Positions 41,373 through 50,464 of a DNA stretch of 64,000 nucleotides are shown here, one piece after another. The stretch comes from an uncultured Alphaproteobacteria bacterium (lineage in GTDB: Bacteria; Pseudomonadota; Alphaproteobacteria; Micropepsales; Micropepsaceae): positions 1-64,000 of the forward strand of contig CAIOFO010000124.1 in the NCBI GenBank assembly GCA_903857685.1, written 5' to 3'. The first letter of the stretch is position 1. Every line of letters starts with the position of its first letter. The notes beneath the pieces were generated by a model, which made no database searches, was not told the origin of the DNA, and was given only the letters and a program-made list of their open reading frames with translations. The position numbers were made by a program, and so were the translations under genes.

Positions 41373-43775
41373 TCAGACCGTGTTGACCTGAAGGGGTTTA
41401 TGCGCCGGCGGGCGCCCCGACAGGTGATTGAGGATCATATCCGCTGAAACCGGTGTGCGGTTGAACAGGTGGCCGCCCAGCGCATCGGCAATCGCCGATG
41501 TGATGCAGGATGCGCCCGAACCAAGCGCCGGCTCACCCACGCCCTTGATGCCCAGCGGATGATGCGGGTCAGGCTTCTCGACGGCCTGCCACTGGATATT
41601 GGGCGGGATATCGAGATAGGTGGGTACCTTGCTCTGGTGGAAACCCATCGCCGCCGGGATGCCCAGCTTGGGGTCATAAATATGGCGCTCAAGATGCGCC
41701 ATGCCGATTCCCAGGATCTGGCCGCTGGCGATCTGGTGGCCAAGGCCAAGCGGAAAAAGCACGGTGCCGACATCAACGACGCTAAAGCACTCCTTGATCT
41801 CCACGACGCCGGTTTCGGTGTCGATTTCGACCTCGGCCAAGTTGCAGGTCAGGCCCGGCGTGGTGCCCACGCGCGGCAGCTTGTCCTTTGCCGCCGCGAT
41901 AAGCCCGGTGCCGACGATCATGGCGACCGCGCTCTTGGTGATGGGATTGAGTTCGTCGGGCACTTCCTTGCCGGAATATTTGCCGCCCAGCTGAACAGCC
42001 TTCTGCGCCGCCTGCTGGTAGGTGATCGATTTGCCGCCGCTCTTGCTGACGACCTTTTCGTCACCCAGGACATAGTCTTCCGGCTTGCCGCCCAGCATCT
42101 GCGCGGCGATGTCGGTTAGCTTGTCCTTCATGTCCATCGCGGCGGCATACATAGTGCGCGACTGGGTTGAGGCCGTGAGGCTGCCCGCCTGCGGCGAGTT
42201 GAAGGGCAGGCCGCGCCGCGTGTCACCGCGCTCGACGATCGCGTTTTCCCAATTCACATTGAGCAAATCGGCCGCAACACGGGCGGTCGAGTAATGGGAA
42301 TGGGTGCCGAGGTTGCCCACGCCGGTATGGATGTGGAGCTTGCCGTCGGTGGTAATGCGCACCAGCCCGTCGAAGCCGTTCGAGCCGGCGGAGTGAAAGC
42401 CCTGGCCGATGCCGATGCCGGTCACCTTGGTGCCGTTCTTCTGGCCGGATCTTTTCTTGCGCTCTTCCCAATTGCCGAGGATCTTGAGCTTCGCCAGCGC
42501 GTCCTTCTGGAAGGCGCTGGTCAGAGGGCCGCGATCCTGGCCGATCTTGCCGTCGGAATCCGGGGCATTGATGATGCGAATGTCGATCCGGTCCATGTTC
42601 AACTGGCGCGCCGCCTGGTCGATCATCGGCTCGATCACGGAAACGAATTGATTCTCGCCGGGACCGCGCTGGGCGCCAACAGGCACGGTGTTGGTCAGAA
42701 CCGGAACCGTGCGGAAGCGCACGGCATCGGGCTGGTAGAGCAGAGTCAGGGCGCCGCCCGCGGCGCGGAAATCGCCAGCTGTCGCCATGGGACCGCTTTC
42801 CTGCACGACATAGAGGTCGGCGGCCACCATTTTGCCATTCGCGGCAAAACCCATCTTGACATAACCCTGGAAGCCGGGCCGGGCGCTGCCGATGCCATAT
42901 TCCTCATGACGGGAAATCCGGTGCATGACCGGCCGGTTGATCTTCTTGGACATCAACGCGGCGATGGCCATGTTGGGATAGCCGGGAATCTTGCTGCCGA
43001 AGCCGCCGCCGCAAAATTCGGCGAGGAAAACCAGCTGGTCCGGCTTGATGCCGATATAGCGGGAAATATTCGCTATGGCCGCCGTGTGGCTTTGGTTGGA
43101 TCCATAGAGAAAGCACTTGCCGCCCTGCCAGTAGGCGAAGGCGCTGCGCGCTTCCATGCAGTTATGCGAATAGGTGGCCGTGACGAAGTTTTCCTCGACG
43201 ATCACCTTGGCCTTCTTGAAGCCCGCATCGATGTCGCCATAGGACCATTCCTCGGCCGGACGGCCGAGCGGCAGCTTGGTCTCGCCGGCGGTGGCGAAAT
43301 CGGCGCCATCCCATTTGACCGTCTGGAGCTTGATCTGGCCGGCCGCGACATTGCCTCCCGAGCGCGCATTGGGGCCGCCCGGGAAAAGGCTCTCCAGCGG
43401 GTCCACGACATGCGGCAATTCCTGGAAATCAATCTTGATGGCTTCGATGGCAGCCACCGCGATTTCTTCGCTCTCGGCCGCAACCGCCAGAATCGGTTCG
43501 CCGACATAGAAGGTTTCATCCTTGGCGAAAATGCCCTGGGCCGGCGGCGGAAACTGGGGCACGTCATCGGCGGTCAGGATGCCAAGCACGCCCTTCATCT
43601 TGAGGGCGGCAGAGGTGTCGATGCTGCGAATCTTGGCGTGGGGAATGGGGCTGGTCAGGGATTTGCAGAACACCATGCCGTCCGCCCGAAAATCCTCGAC
43701 ATATTTCGCGCGGCCGGTGACCTTGGCCTCGATGTCGGTCACCACAAAGTCTTTGCCGATCAGTTTATGGTCCAT
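41373..43775 (-). CDS. Molybdopterin-binding subunit (XdhA/CoxL type), system C
   Basis: 800 residues with no Tat signal of its own. The start is VVTDIEAKVTGRAKYVEDFRADG, the usual domain a/b lead-in. Mo-site motifs are FLAEFCGGGFGSKIPGYPNMA, VGAQRGPGENQFVSVIEPMID and the catalytic glutamate in GVGEPALGSGASCITSAIADALG. It is unlike IorB in having a separate FAD subunit, as in xanthine dehydrogenase, CO dehydrogenase and HCR. The neighbouring genes are tightly spaced (3 bases after the small subunit, 13 before the FAD subunit). Substrate unknown. Confidence 0.9.
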   Translation of the reverse strand: MDHKLIGKDFVVTDIEAKVTGRAKYVEDFRADGMVFCKSLTSPIPHAKIRSIDTSAALKMKGVLGILTADDVPQFPPPAQGIFAKDETFYVGEPILAVAAESEEIAVAAIEAIKIDFQELPHVVDPLESLFPGGPNARSGGNVAAGQIKLQTVKWDGADFATAGETKLPLGRPAEEWSYGDIDAGFKKAKVIVEENFVTATYSHNCMEARSAFAYWQGGKCFLYGSNQSHTAAIANISRYIGIKPDQLVFLAEFCGGGFGSKIPGYPNMAIAALMSKKINRPVMHRISRHEEYGIGSARPGFQGYVKMGFAANGKMVAADLYVVQESGPMATAGDFRAAGGALTLLYQPDAVRFRTVPVLTNTVPVGAQRGPGENQFVSVIEPMIDQAARQLNMDRIDIRIINAPDSDGKIGQDRGPLTSAFQKDALAKLKILGNWEERKKRSGQKNGTKVTGIGIGQGFHSAGSNGFDGLVRITTDGKLHIHTGVGNLGTHSHYSTARVAADLLNVNWENAIVERGDTRRGLPFNSPQAGSLTASTQSRTMYAAAMDMKDKLTDIAAQMLGGKPEDYVLGDEKVVSKSGGKSITYQQAAQKAVQLGGKYSGKEVPDELNPITKSAVAMIVGTGLIAAAKDKLPRVGTTPGLTCNLAEVEIDTETGVVEIKECFSVVDVGTVLFPLGLGHQIASGQILGIGMAHLERHIYDPKLGIPAAMGFHQSKVPTYLDIPPNIQWQAVEKPDPHHPLGIKGVGEPALGSGASCITSAIADALGGHLFNRTPVSADMILNHLSGRPPAHKPLQVNTV

Positions 43776-43778
43776 TTC

Positions 43779-44405
43779 TTATGCCTCCTGCGACGCGCGC
43801 ATGACCGCTTTGAGATAATGATCGTAGGCGCCGCATTTGCAGAGGTTGCCCGACATGCCGCGCCGCGCCTCATCCTGCGTCGGTTTGGGATTGCGATTGA
43901 GCAGCGCCACCGCGGAAACCACCTGGCCCGAGGTGCAGAAGCCGCACTGGGGGCCCAGCTCGTCAATCATGGCCTGCTGCACCTTGTGCAGCCCGCCCGT
44001 GGGACCCGCGATACCCTCAATGGTGACGATTTTGCGGTTGCGCACGCTTTGAGTCAGCGTCGAGCAGGAATAGGAGGTGACGCCGTCAAGCATGACCGTG
44101 CAGGCGCCGCATTCGGCGCGGTCGCAGCTGACCTTTGTGCCGGTCAAGCCCAGCTTGTTGCGGATCGTGTACGCCAGGGTTTCGTGCGGCGCCACATCGA
44201 CGCGGCGGTCACGGCCATTGACGTTCAGCGTGATCAACCGCTCGACCGCACCGGCGGCCGGCCGCCGGGCCGTGCGCTCATAAACGACATAGCCAACTGC
44301 GGAAACGGCCACGCCCGACACAATGACGCCTTTGATGAATGAGCGCCGTGTCGTTCGCAGAGAGGGTTGCCCGGGTTCAGTCTTGTTGGAATCGGCGTCT
44401 GACAT
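43779..44405 (-). CDS. Tat-exported [2Fe-2S] subunit, system C
   Basis: 208 residues. Unlike most small subunits it has a Tat signal at its own N-terminus (TRRSFIKGVIVSGVAVSAVGY, residues 19-39). Two [2Fe-2S] domains follow: SCDRAECGACTVMLDGVTSYSC, then CGFCTSGQ and CKCGAYDHYLKA. The Tat signal suggests that the enzyme, with its FAD and Mo subunits piggybacked, works in the periplasm. It is the first gene of the system C operon, ahead of Mo, FAD, small TM and cytochrome b genes. About 220 bases upstream contain the promoter; no FNR box is there. Confidence 0.9.
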   Translation of the reverse strand: MSDADSNKTEPGQPSLRTTRRSFIKGVIVSGVAVSAVGYVVYERTARRPAAGAVERLITLNVNGRDRRVDVAPHETLAYTIRNKLGLTGTKVSCDRAECGACTVMLDGVTSYSCSTLTQSVRNRKIVTIEGIAGPTGGLHKVQQAMIDELGPQCGFCTSGQVVSAVALLNRNPKPTQDEARRGMSGNLCKCGAYDHYLKAVMRASQEA

Positions 44406-44623
44406 GAGAGCCTCTTAGTGGAAGAACGATGCGAATGCGTTATTTGTCCGAGCGGCCAACTTGAAGAAACCAGCCGAATTCCCGCCCCGACGCGTACTTT
44501 ATCCGCCCAATTTTTTTTGATTCATAGCACCGGCGGGCGCTTGGGCCAAGTTGGCAGAAAGACATTAGCTTCCCGCTCCAAGGTGATATTCCAGCGGAAA
44601 TAACGCCGGCCTGCGGCAATCCG

Positions 44624-45142
44624 TCAATGCTGGCTGCTGTAGCGGTGGTGAAGATCGGTACTGAGCCCAAAGGCCGCCTGCAAATCCTTATTTGAGGCCA
44701 AAGATTGCAGTGCAGCATCGCGGCACGATTCGGCATCGGATGCGCCATTGTCCTGGGCCAGGTCGCACCAGGCAAAAGCCTGGACATAACTTTGTGCGAC
44801 ACCCTGGCCATAAAAATAAAGTGTGCCCAGCAGCATCTGGCCCTCGGGCTGACCGTGCTCGGCCGCCTTGCGAGACCAATAGGCCGCTTTTCCGTGATCA
44901 ACCGTGACGCCGAAACCGCGATGATACAGGAAGCCCAGGCTGGCCTGAGATGGCGCGTCCTCACGCTGGGCCAGCGGCAGCCAGATCTGCATCGCCTTCT
45001 TGAAATCACCGCTGTTATAGGCCGACAACCCGCTGCGAAAGAGCGAATCGGCCGGGGCGGCGCTCAGGGAGCCAATGACAAGACAGCAGAATAAACCTGC
45101 AAGAATGGTTCGATGCCTTGGCGCAGGGCTTCCGAGCCGCAT
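44624..45142 (-). CDS. Secreted Sel1-repeat protein
   Basis: 172 residues with a signal peptide ending near IGSLSAAPA. Two to three Sel1-like TPR repeats are visible: APSQASLGFLYHRGFGVTVDHGKAAYWSRKAAEHG and PEGQMLLGTLYFYGQGVAQSYVQAFAWCDLAQ. Such proteins often act as adaptors in the envelope or in stress signalling. It lies alone between system C and modC on the same strand. I cannot give it a specific partner. Confidence 0.75.
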   Translation of the reverse strand: MRLGSPAPRHRTILAGLFCCLVIGSLSAAPADSLFRSGLSAYNSGDFKKAMQIWLPLAQREDAPSQASLGFLYHRGFGVTVDHGKAAYWSRKAAEHGQPEGQMLLGTLYFYGQGVAQSYVQAFAWCDLAQDNGASDAESCRDAALQSLASNKDLQAAFGLSTDLHHRYSSQH

Positions 45143-45248
45143 TGTCTCTGTCTCATTGTCGCAGCTTTTGCGGAGCGATCGTCACAACGGCTCCATTTCA
45201 AGCAGCATAGTATAGAGGCACTTTGGCGCAGCCGCCAACGCCGCAACC

Positions 45249-46220
45249 CTAAACCGCATGGGCCTTGATCACGGCCCAAGCGGTTTTTCCGGATGCAAGC
45301 TTCAGTTCACGCGCCGCTTCCGCCGTCACCCGCGCCAATAGTGGGCCGGCCTGCGTTTCCAGCTCCGCCAGCACACTGCCGTCATCCTCGGACCGCAGGC
45401 CCGTGATGCGGCCTTCCAGGATATTGCGGGCCGAAATCGCCTCCGGCCGGCGCGCCGCCAGCAGCACATGGTCGGCGCGCAGCCACAGGCCCTGAACCAT
45501 CTCGTCCTTGGCGCTGCGCAAGGCGCTGGCAGGCAGCACCGCGCCGATATCGCGCCGGTCGAGCAGCGCCTGGAAGTCGGGCCGGCGCGCCACATCCGCG
45601 AACGCGCCTTGCGCCACCACCTTGCCATCCGCCAGCGCGACCAGATGCGAGGCCAGGGCGGCGGCATCGTCGATATTGTGCGTCACCACCAGCATGGGAA
45701 TCCTGTAGCGCTGATGCGCCGTCCGCAGCACCTGGAGAAAGGCGCGCCGCCGCGCGCCGTCCAGGGCGGCGAAAGGCTCATCCAGCAGCAGGAAATCCGG
45801 CGCCGCCACCAGGGCGCGGGCCAGGGCGACGCGGCTTTTCTCGCCGCCCGACAGATTGCCCACCGGGCGGTCCAGCAAATTTGCGATGTCGAAAAACCCC
45901 GCCACTTCGGCGATTTCAAATCGCGCCGGAGCGCGGCGGCTGGCATAGGCAAGATTGCCGCGCACCGTCAGGTGCGGAAACAGCCGCGCGTCCTGGAACA
46001 CCAGGCCGAAGCCGCGCCGGTGCGGCTTGATCTGCCCGCAAGACGCCCCGTTCAGGGTGATGCGGCCTGACGCGGCTTTCAGTCCGGCCAGCGCCGACAG
46101 CAGGGTGGATTTTCCCGACCCCGAGGGACCGAACAAGGCCGTGATGCCGTCCGGCGCGGTGAAGCGCGCATCGAGCATGAAGTTGCCCTGGCGCAGCGCG
46201 ATGTCGGCTTCCAGCGTCAT
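45249..46220 (-). CDS. modC: Molybdate ABC transporter ATP-binding protein ModC
   Basis: 323 residues from the ATG at 46220, which overlaps the modB stop by four bases. Walker A is GPSGSGKSTLL, the signature is NLSGGEKSRVALARAL, Walker B is FLLLDEPFAALD, and the D-loop and H-loop (VTHNIDDA) follow. The C-terminal ~70 residues are a TOBE/MOP-type molybdate-binding domain (ILEGRITGLRSEDDGSVLAEL). It powers molybdate import by ModB with ModA as the periplasmic binding protein. Operon order is moeA-modB-modC, divergent from modA. Confidence 0.93.
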   Translation of the reverse strand: MTLEADIALRQGNFMLDARFTAPDGITALFGPSGSGKSTLLSALAGLKAASGRITLNGASCGQIKPHRRGFGLVFQDARLFPHLTVRGNLAYASRRAPARFEIAEVAGFFDIANLLDRPVGNLSGGEKSRVALARALVAAPDFLLLDEPFAALDGARRRAFLQVLRTAHQRYRIPMLVVTHNIDDAAALASHLVALADGKVVAQGAFADVARRPDFQALLDRRDIGAVLPASALRSAKDEMVQGLWLRADHVLLAARRPEAISARNILEGRITGLRSEDDGSVLAELETQAGPLLARVTAEAARELKLASGKTAWAVIKAHAV

Positions 46221-46900
46221 CCCGCCAGCCGCTTGCGCGCCCGGCGCTGCAGGAATTCCGCGGCGACCAGGCCGCACATCGCCACGGTGAAGGAAATCAG
46301 CGCCAGCCGCACCGCCTCAGCCTCACCGCCCGGTTCCTGCAGCACGGCATAGATCGCCAGCGGCAGGGTCTGGGTCTGGCCGGGAATATGGGCGGCGAAG
46401 GTGATCACGGCGCCGAACTCGCCCATGGCGGCGGCAAAGGCGGTGACCGTGCCCGCCAGAATGCCCGGCCCCGCCAGCGGCAGGGCGATGGATAGAAACC
46501 GGTCCCAGGGTCCGGCGCGCAAGACCGCGGCGGCCTCCAGCAGCCGCGCATCGGTGGCCTCGAATGCCAGGCGGATGCTGCGCACCAGCAGGGGAAAGGT
46601 CATCACCGCCGTGGCCAGCGCCGCGCCGGCGGTGGTGAAGGCCAGGTGAATGCCGAACATCTGGTCCAGCAAGCCGCCCACCGGACCGCGCCGGCCAAAC
46701 ACGATCAGGAGCACTAAGCCCACCAGCACCGGCGGCAGGATCACCGGCAGATGGGTAAGGCCGTCCAGAATGATGCGGCCGGGCATTTGCGGGCGGGAGA
46801 GGAAAAACGCCATCGCGATGGCGAAGGGCAGCGACCAGAGAAGCGCGCGCGACGCCACCGCGAAGCTGGTCGCAAGAATCTGCATTTCCACCGGCGACAT
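46217..46900 (-). CDS. modB: Molybdate ABC transporter permease ModB
   Basis: 227 residues with about five transmembrane helices. The EAA-type loop is visible in EATDARLLEAAAVLRAGPWDRFLSIALPLAGPG, the binding site for ModC. The ATG at 46900 overlaps the moeA stop (TGATG), and the stop overlaps the modC start. This tight coupling shows one transcript, moeA-modB-modC. It carries molybdate across the inner membrane. Confidence 0.93.
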   Translation of the reverse strand: MSPVEMQILATSFAVASRALLWSLPFAIAMAFFLSRPQMPGRIILDGLTHLPVILPPVLVGLVLLIVFGRRGPVGGLLDQMFGIHLAFTTAGAALATAVMTFPLLVRSIRLAFEATDARLLEAAAVLRAGPWDRFLSIALPLAGPGILAGTVTAFAAAMGEFGAVITFAAHIPGQTQTLPLAIYAVLQEPGGEAEAVRLALISFTVAMCGLVAAEFLQRRARKRLAG

Positions 46901-48144
46901 CACGGCCCATCCAGCGGCAGCACATCCACCGGCGCACCGGCCTCGGTGGCGGGCGCGCCCGGCTTCATGCGGATCAGGGCATTGGCGGAGGCAAAAACCG
47001 ACAGCAGCGAGGAGTCCTGCTTTTCAAAAGCGCGCACGGTCAGTTGCCCGTCCCCGTCATCGGACAGGCGCGCGCGCAGAAAATGTTCGCGCGGGCCATT
47101 GGCGGGCAAAGCCTCCACCAGCCGCGCCCGGCGCATCGTCACGCAGGCCCCAGGATCGCGGCCCAGCATCGTTTCGATCAGGGGGCGCAGGAAAAGCACG
47201 GCGCAGACCAGCGCCGAGGCGGGATTGCCGGGCAGCCCCAGCACCGCGCCATGGCCGGTGTGGCCGAACCAGGTCGGCTTGCCGGGGCGAAGCTGGACTT
47301 TCTCCACCGCCAGCTTGAGGCCCAGCCGCAGCAGCGCCGGGCGGGCATGGTCATGATCGCCCACCGAGGCGCCGCCGATGATCACCAGCAGGTCGCTGTC
47401 CTTCAGTCCCTGCTCTGCCGCCCGCGCAATGGCGTCCACATCATCCTTTTGCAATTGCAGGCGCTGCGGCTGGCCGCCCCAGGCGCGCACCAGGGCGGCA
47501 ATGCCATGGGTGCCAGAATCGAAAATCTGGAAGGGGCCCGGCGCCGCGCCCGGCTCAGCCAATTCATCGCCGTCGCTGAGGATGGCGATGCGCGGCCGCC
47601 GCACCACCGGCAACTGCGCCGCGCCCGCCGCCGCCGCCAGCGCCAGCGCCACGCCGTCCAGCCTGCGTCCCACCTCAAGCAATGCTGTTCCGGCGGAAAA
47701 ATCCATCGCCTGGGGGCGGATATACTGGCCGGACCTGGCCTGCGGCACCGTCACGCTGTCGCCGTCGCGCTTTGCCTCTTCCTGGATCACCACCGCATCG
47801 GCGCCGTCCGGAATGGCCGCGCCGGTGGAGATCCGCACCGTGCCGCCTTTCTCCCACGCGCCGGCAAAGCCGCGTCCCGCCGCCGATTCTCCGATCAGTT
47901 TCAGGCGGCCGGGCGTATCGGCGGCGGCAAGCGCATAGCCGTCCATTTCCGAAATTGCGAAAGGCGGCTGATCGCGGCTGGCGAGAATGGGGACGGCCAG
48001 CACGCGGTCGAGCCCTTCGGCCAGTGTCACGGTTTCGTCATCCAGCCGCGCGACGCCGGACAGCATCGCGGCGCGGGCCGCGGCGACCGTGGACAAAATG
48101 GCGGGGGCAAAATCCCGCTTGGCATGGGGGCTGCTGTCTGACAC
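46900..48144 (-). CDS. moeA: Molybdopterin molybdenumtransferase MoeA
   Basis: 414 residues from a GTG at 48144 (VSDSSPHAKRDFAPAI). The MoeA domains are present: EGLDRVLAVPILASRDQPPFAISEMDGYAL, ATDG-like domain, GGASVGDHDHARPAL in the catalytic MPT-binding region, and the C-terminal beta-barrel (VTMRRARLVEALPANGPREH). It inserts Mo into adenylylated molybdopterin to form Moco. It heads the modBC transcript, which couples cofactor insertion to molybdate uptake. A ModE-like box overlaps its start codon at 48144-48167. Confidence 0.93.
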   Translation of the reverse strand: MSDSSPHAKRDFAPAILSTVAAARAAMLSGVARLDDETVTLAEGLDRVLAVPILASRDQPPFAISEMDGYALAAADTPGRLKLIGESAAGRGFAGAWEKGGTVRISTGAAIPDGADAVVIQEEAKRDGDSVTVPQARSGQYIRPQAMDFSAGTALLEVGRRLDGVALALAAAAGAAQLPVVRRPRIAILSDGDELAEPGAAPGPFQIFDSGTHGIAALVRAWGGQPQRLQLQKDDVDAIARAAEQGLKDSDLLVIIGGASVGDHDHARPALLRLGLKLAVEKVQLRPGKPTWFGHTGHGAVLGLPGNPASALVCAVLFLRPLIETMLGRDPGACVTMRRARLVEALPANGPREHFLRARLSDDGDGQLTVRAFEKQDSSLLSVFASANALIRMKPGAPATEAGAPVDVLPLDGP

Positions 48145-48167
48145 GTTATTCCCGATTGTAGCTAACG
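48144..48167. promoter_or_regulatory. ModE-like operator between moeA and modA
   Basis: The 24-base stretch reads CGTTAT-N12-CTAACG, which has the arm sequence and total length of the ModE site known at enterobacterial modA promoters (CGTTAT...ATAACG). It lies between divergent genes for molybdate uptake and cofactor synthesis, and touches the moeA GTG start. The ModE-type regulator at 32533-32919 could be the binding protein. Confidence 0.6.
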
Positions 48168-48198
48168 CTGCAACAAACGCTAGGCCGGGAGAATAAGC

Positions 48199-48978
48199 TT
48201 GTCCATATTTGCCCCCTTTATCCGGGGTTTCCTGCCGGCCTTGGCGGGCCTGGCGATTTTGGCGGCGCCGCCGGCGCTGGCGCAGGGCGCCGGTCCGACC
48301 GTCTTCGCGGCCTCCTCGCTCACCGACAGCATGAAGGCGGTGGCCGCCGCCTATGAGACCAGGACCGGGACAAAAGTGACCCTGTCCTTCGGCGCCTCCA
48401 ACATCTTGGCGCAGCAGATCGACCAGGGCGCCGGCGCCGACATCTATATGTCGGCCGATACCGACTGGATGGATTTCCTGCAGAAGGCCAACCGCATCGC
48501 GGTGGAGACGCGGCGCAACTTGCTCGGCAACCGGCTGGTGTTGATTGGCGGCGCTGGGAGCAAGCCCGTGACCATTGCGCCCAAATTCGATCTTGCCGGG
48601 GCGCTGGGCGGCGGGCGGCTGGCGCTGGCCGATCCCAATTCCGTGCCGGCGGGAAAATACGGCAAGGCGGCGCTGACCGCGCTGGGGGTGTGGGACAGTG
48701 TCGCCGACAAGATCGCGCCGGCGGAAAATGTCCGCGTCGCGCTGGAATATGTCTCGCGCGGCGAAGCCCCCTACGGCATCATCTATGAGACCGATGCCCG
48801 GGTGGACCCCGGCGTGCATGTATTGGGCGTGTTCCCGGAAAATACCCATCCCGCCATTGTCTATCCCACCGCCCTCACCCGCACGGCTTCGGCATCGGCC
48901 AGGGACTTCCTGGCCTTCCTGTCGGGGCCGCAGAGCAAGGCGATCTTCGAGAAAGCGGGCTTTTCGCTGCTGAACTAG
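48199..48978 (+). CDS. modA: Molybdate ABC transporter substrate-binding protein ModA
   Basis: 259 residues from a TTG at 48199 with GGGAGA upstream. A signal peptide ends at PPALAQGAG. The fold of ModA is recognisable: [84 protein letters not shown], with the Ser/Tyr residues that bind the oxyanion. It captures molybdate (or tungstate) in the periplasm. It is divergent from moeA-modBC, and its last four bases overlap the end of the convergent moaC. Confidence 0.93.
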   Translation: MSIFAPFIRGFLPALAGLAILAAPPALAQGAGPTVFAASSLTDSMKAVAAAYETRTGTKVTLSFGASNILAQQIDQGAGADIYMSADTDWMDFLQKANRIAVETRRNLLGNRLVLIGGAGSKPVTIAPKFDLAGALGGGRLALADPNSVPAGKYGKAALTALGVWDSVADKIAPAENVRVALEYVSRGEAPYGIIYETDARVDPGVHVLGVFPENTHPAIVYPTALTRTASASARDFLAFLSGPQSKAIFEKAGFSLLN

Positions 48979-49454
48979 CGCGGGCGGATATAGTCGCCGG
49001 ACTTGCCGCCGCGTTTTTCCAGCAGCATCACGCCGCCGATCACCATGGCGCGGTCGGCCGCCTTGAGCATGTCGTAGATGGTCAGGCACGCCACCGACAC
49101 CGCCACCAGCGCTTCCATCTCCACCCCGGTCTGGCCGGTGCTTCTGGCGCGGGCGGTAACGATGAGGGCGGAATTTTTCTCGTCGCTGGCGATGGTGAGC
49201 GACACGCTGCTGAGCGGCAACTGGTGGCAGAGCGGGATCAGCTCCGCCGTGCGCTTGGCCGCCATGATGCCGGCGAACTCGGCGGCGGCGCGCACGCTGC
49301 CTTTCTTGGCATCGCCGGACAGTGCCAGCGCCAGGGTTTCGGGCTTCATGCTGACGCGGCCTTCCGCCACCGCTTCGCGGGCGGTGACGGGCTTGTCCGC
49401 CACATCCACCATGCGGGCGGCGCCGCTCTTGTCCAGGTGGGTGAGTTCGGCCAT
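48975..49454 (-). CDS. moaC: Cyclic pyranopterin monophosphate synthase MoaC
   Basis: 159 residues. It turns the MoaA product into cyclic pyranopterin monophosphate. Motifs are [42 protein letters not shown] (LIPLCHxL signature), [24 protein letters not shown] with the catalytic glutamate region, and [12 protein letters not shown]. It starts directly (no gap) after moaB in a moaA-moaD-moaE-moaB-moaC operon on the minus strand. Confidence 0.95.
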   Translation of the reverse strand: MAELTHLDKSGAARMVDVADKPVTAREAVAEGRVSMKPETLALALSGDAKKGSVRAAAEFAGIMAAKRTAELIPLCHQLPLSSVSLTIASDEKNSALIVTARARSTGQTGVEMEALVAVSVACLTIYDMLKAADRAMVIGGVMLLEKRGGKSGDYIRPR

Positions 49455-50006
49455 TCAGCGCTCCAGGAAACGCGGCATCAGCTCGACCAGGTTGCAGGGC
49501 CGGAAACGGCTGTCGAGCTGCCAGCGTATTACCTTGTCCCAGCCATCCTTGCAGGCGCCCCCCGAACCGGGCAGCGCGAAAATCATGGTGCTGCCCGCAA
49601 TGCCGGCGCAGGCGCGCGACTGGATGGTGGAAAGCCCCACGCTCTGGAAGCTGGTCATGTGCCAGACGGTCTCGAAGCCCTCGATCACCTTGTCGAACAG
49701 GGGCCGTACCGCTTCGGGGGTGACATCGCGGCCGGTCAAGCCGGTGCCGCCGGTGGAAATCACCACGTCAATGCCGGGATCGGCGATCCATTTCTGCAAC
49801 TGGACCTGGATTTCTTCCACACTGTCCTTCACCCGGGCGCGCGCCGCCAGCACGTGATGGTCGCGCGCCACCCGTTCCGCCAGCAGCTTGCCGGAGGTGT
49901 CGCTTTTCTCGTCGCGCGTGTCGGACACGGTCAGCACCGCAATATTGAGGCTGCGGAACGGCAGCGTCTCGGACAATTTTCCGGCGCCGGGCGGGGTATC
50001 GCTCAC
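49455..50006 (-). CDS. moaB: Molybdopterin adenylyltransferase-like protein MoaB
   Basis: 183 residues. The MoCF-binding domain has LNIAVLTVSDTRDEKSDTSG, VVISTGGTGLTGRDVTPEAV (GGTG) and AGSTMIFALPGSGGACKDGW. MoaB/MogA proteins adenylylate molybdopterin before Mo insertion by MoeA. No mogA is seen in the window, so this is probably the active adenylyltransferase here. Its start overlaps the stop of moaE by four bases. Confidence 0.92.
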   Translation of the reverse strand: MSDTPPGAGKLSETLPFRSLNIAVLTVSDTRDEKSDTSGKLLAERVARDHHVLAARARVKDSVEEIQVQLQKWIADPGIDVVISTGGTGLTGRDVTPEAVRPLFDKVIEGFETVWHMTSFQSVGLSTIQSRACAGIAGSTMIFALPGSGGACKDGWDKVIRWQLDSRFRPCNLVELMPRFLER

Positions 50007-50461
50007 ACTTTTTCTCCTGCTTTGGCGCGGCGGGCATGGTCATGCGCTGTCGGTTCGATCCAGCGGTCGCCATCCGGGCCGCTTTCCTTCTTCCACAAGG
50101 GCGCGTCGGTCTTGAGATAATCCATCAGCAGGCGCACCGCATCGAAAGCCTCGGCCCGATGGGCGGCCATGGCCGCGACCAGCACAATCGCCTCGCCCGG
50201 CCGGATGGCGCCGACCCGGTGCACCACCAGAAGATCCAGCGTGCCGAGCTGGCGGCTGACATCATCGGCCAGGCGCTGAATTTCCCGCTGCGTGAAGCCG
50301 GGATATTGCTCAATATAAAGCGTTCCGACCGGGCGGCCCGCCGTGGCGGCGCGGCAATAGCCGGTGAATGTCGCCAACGCCCCGGCATGGCCATGCGCGG
50401 TGTTGAAGGCGGCGATTTCCGCGCCGGGATCGAATGGCTCTTCGGTAACGCGCACAGTCAT
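50003..50461 (-). CDS. moaE: Molybdopterin synthase catalytic subunit MoaE
   Basis: 152 residues. Motifs are GALATFTGYCRAATAGRPVGTLYIEQYPG and LLVVHRVGAIRPGEAIVLVAAMAAHRAEAFDAV, followed by KTDAPLWKKE with the catalytic lysines. With MoaD it adds the two dithiolene sulfurs to precursor Z. Overlaps moaB by four bases and follows moaD by three. Confidence 0.94.
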   Translation of the reverse strand: MTVRVTEEPFDPGAEIAAFNTAHGHAGALATFTGYCRAATAGRPVGTLYIEQYPGFTQREIQRLADDVSRQLGTLDLLVVHRVGAIRPGEAIVLVAAMAAHRAEAFDAVRLLMDYLKTDAPLWKKESGPDGDRWIEPTAHDHARRAKAGEKV

Positions 50462-50464
50462 GCC

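Noticed and set aside
42294-44342. A 682-codon antisense frame over molybdenum hydroxylase C
   Set aside because: A shadow of the Mo and 2Fe-2S subunits; no motif or start signal.
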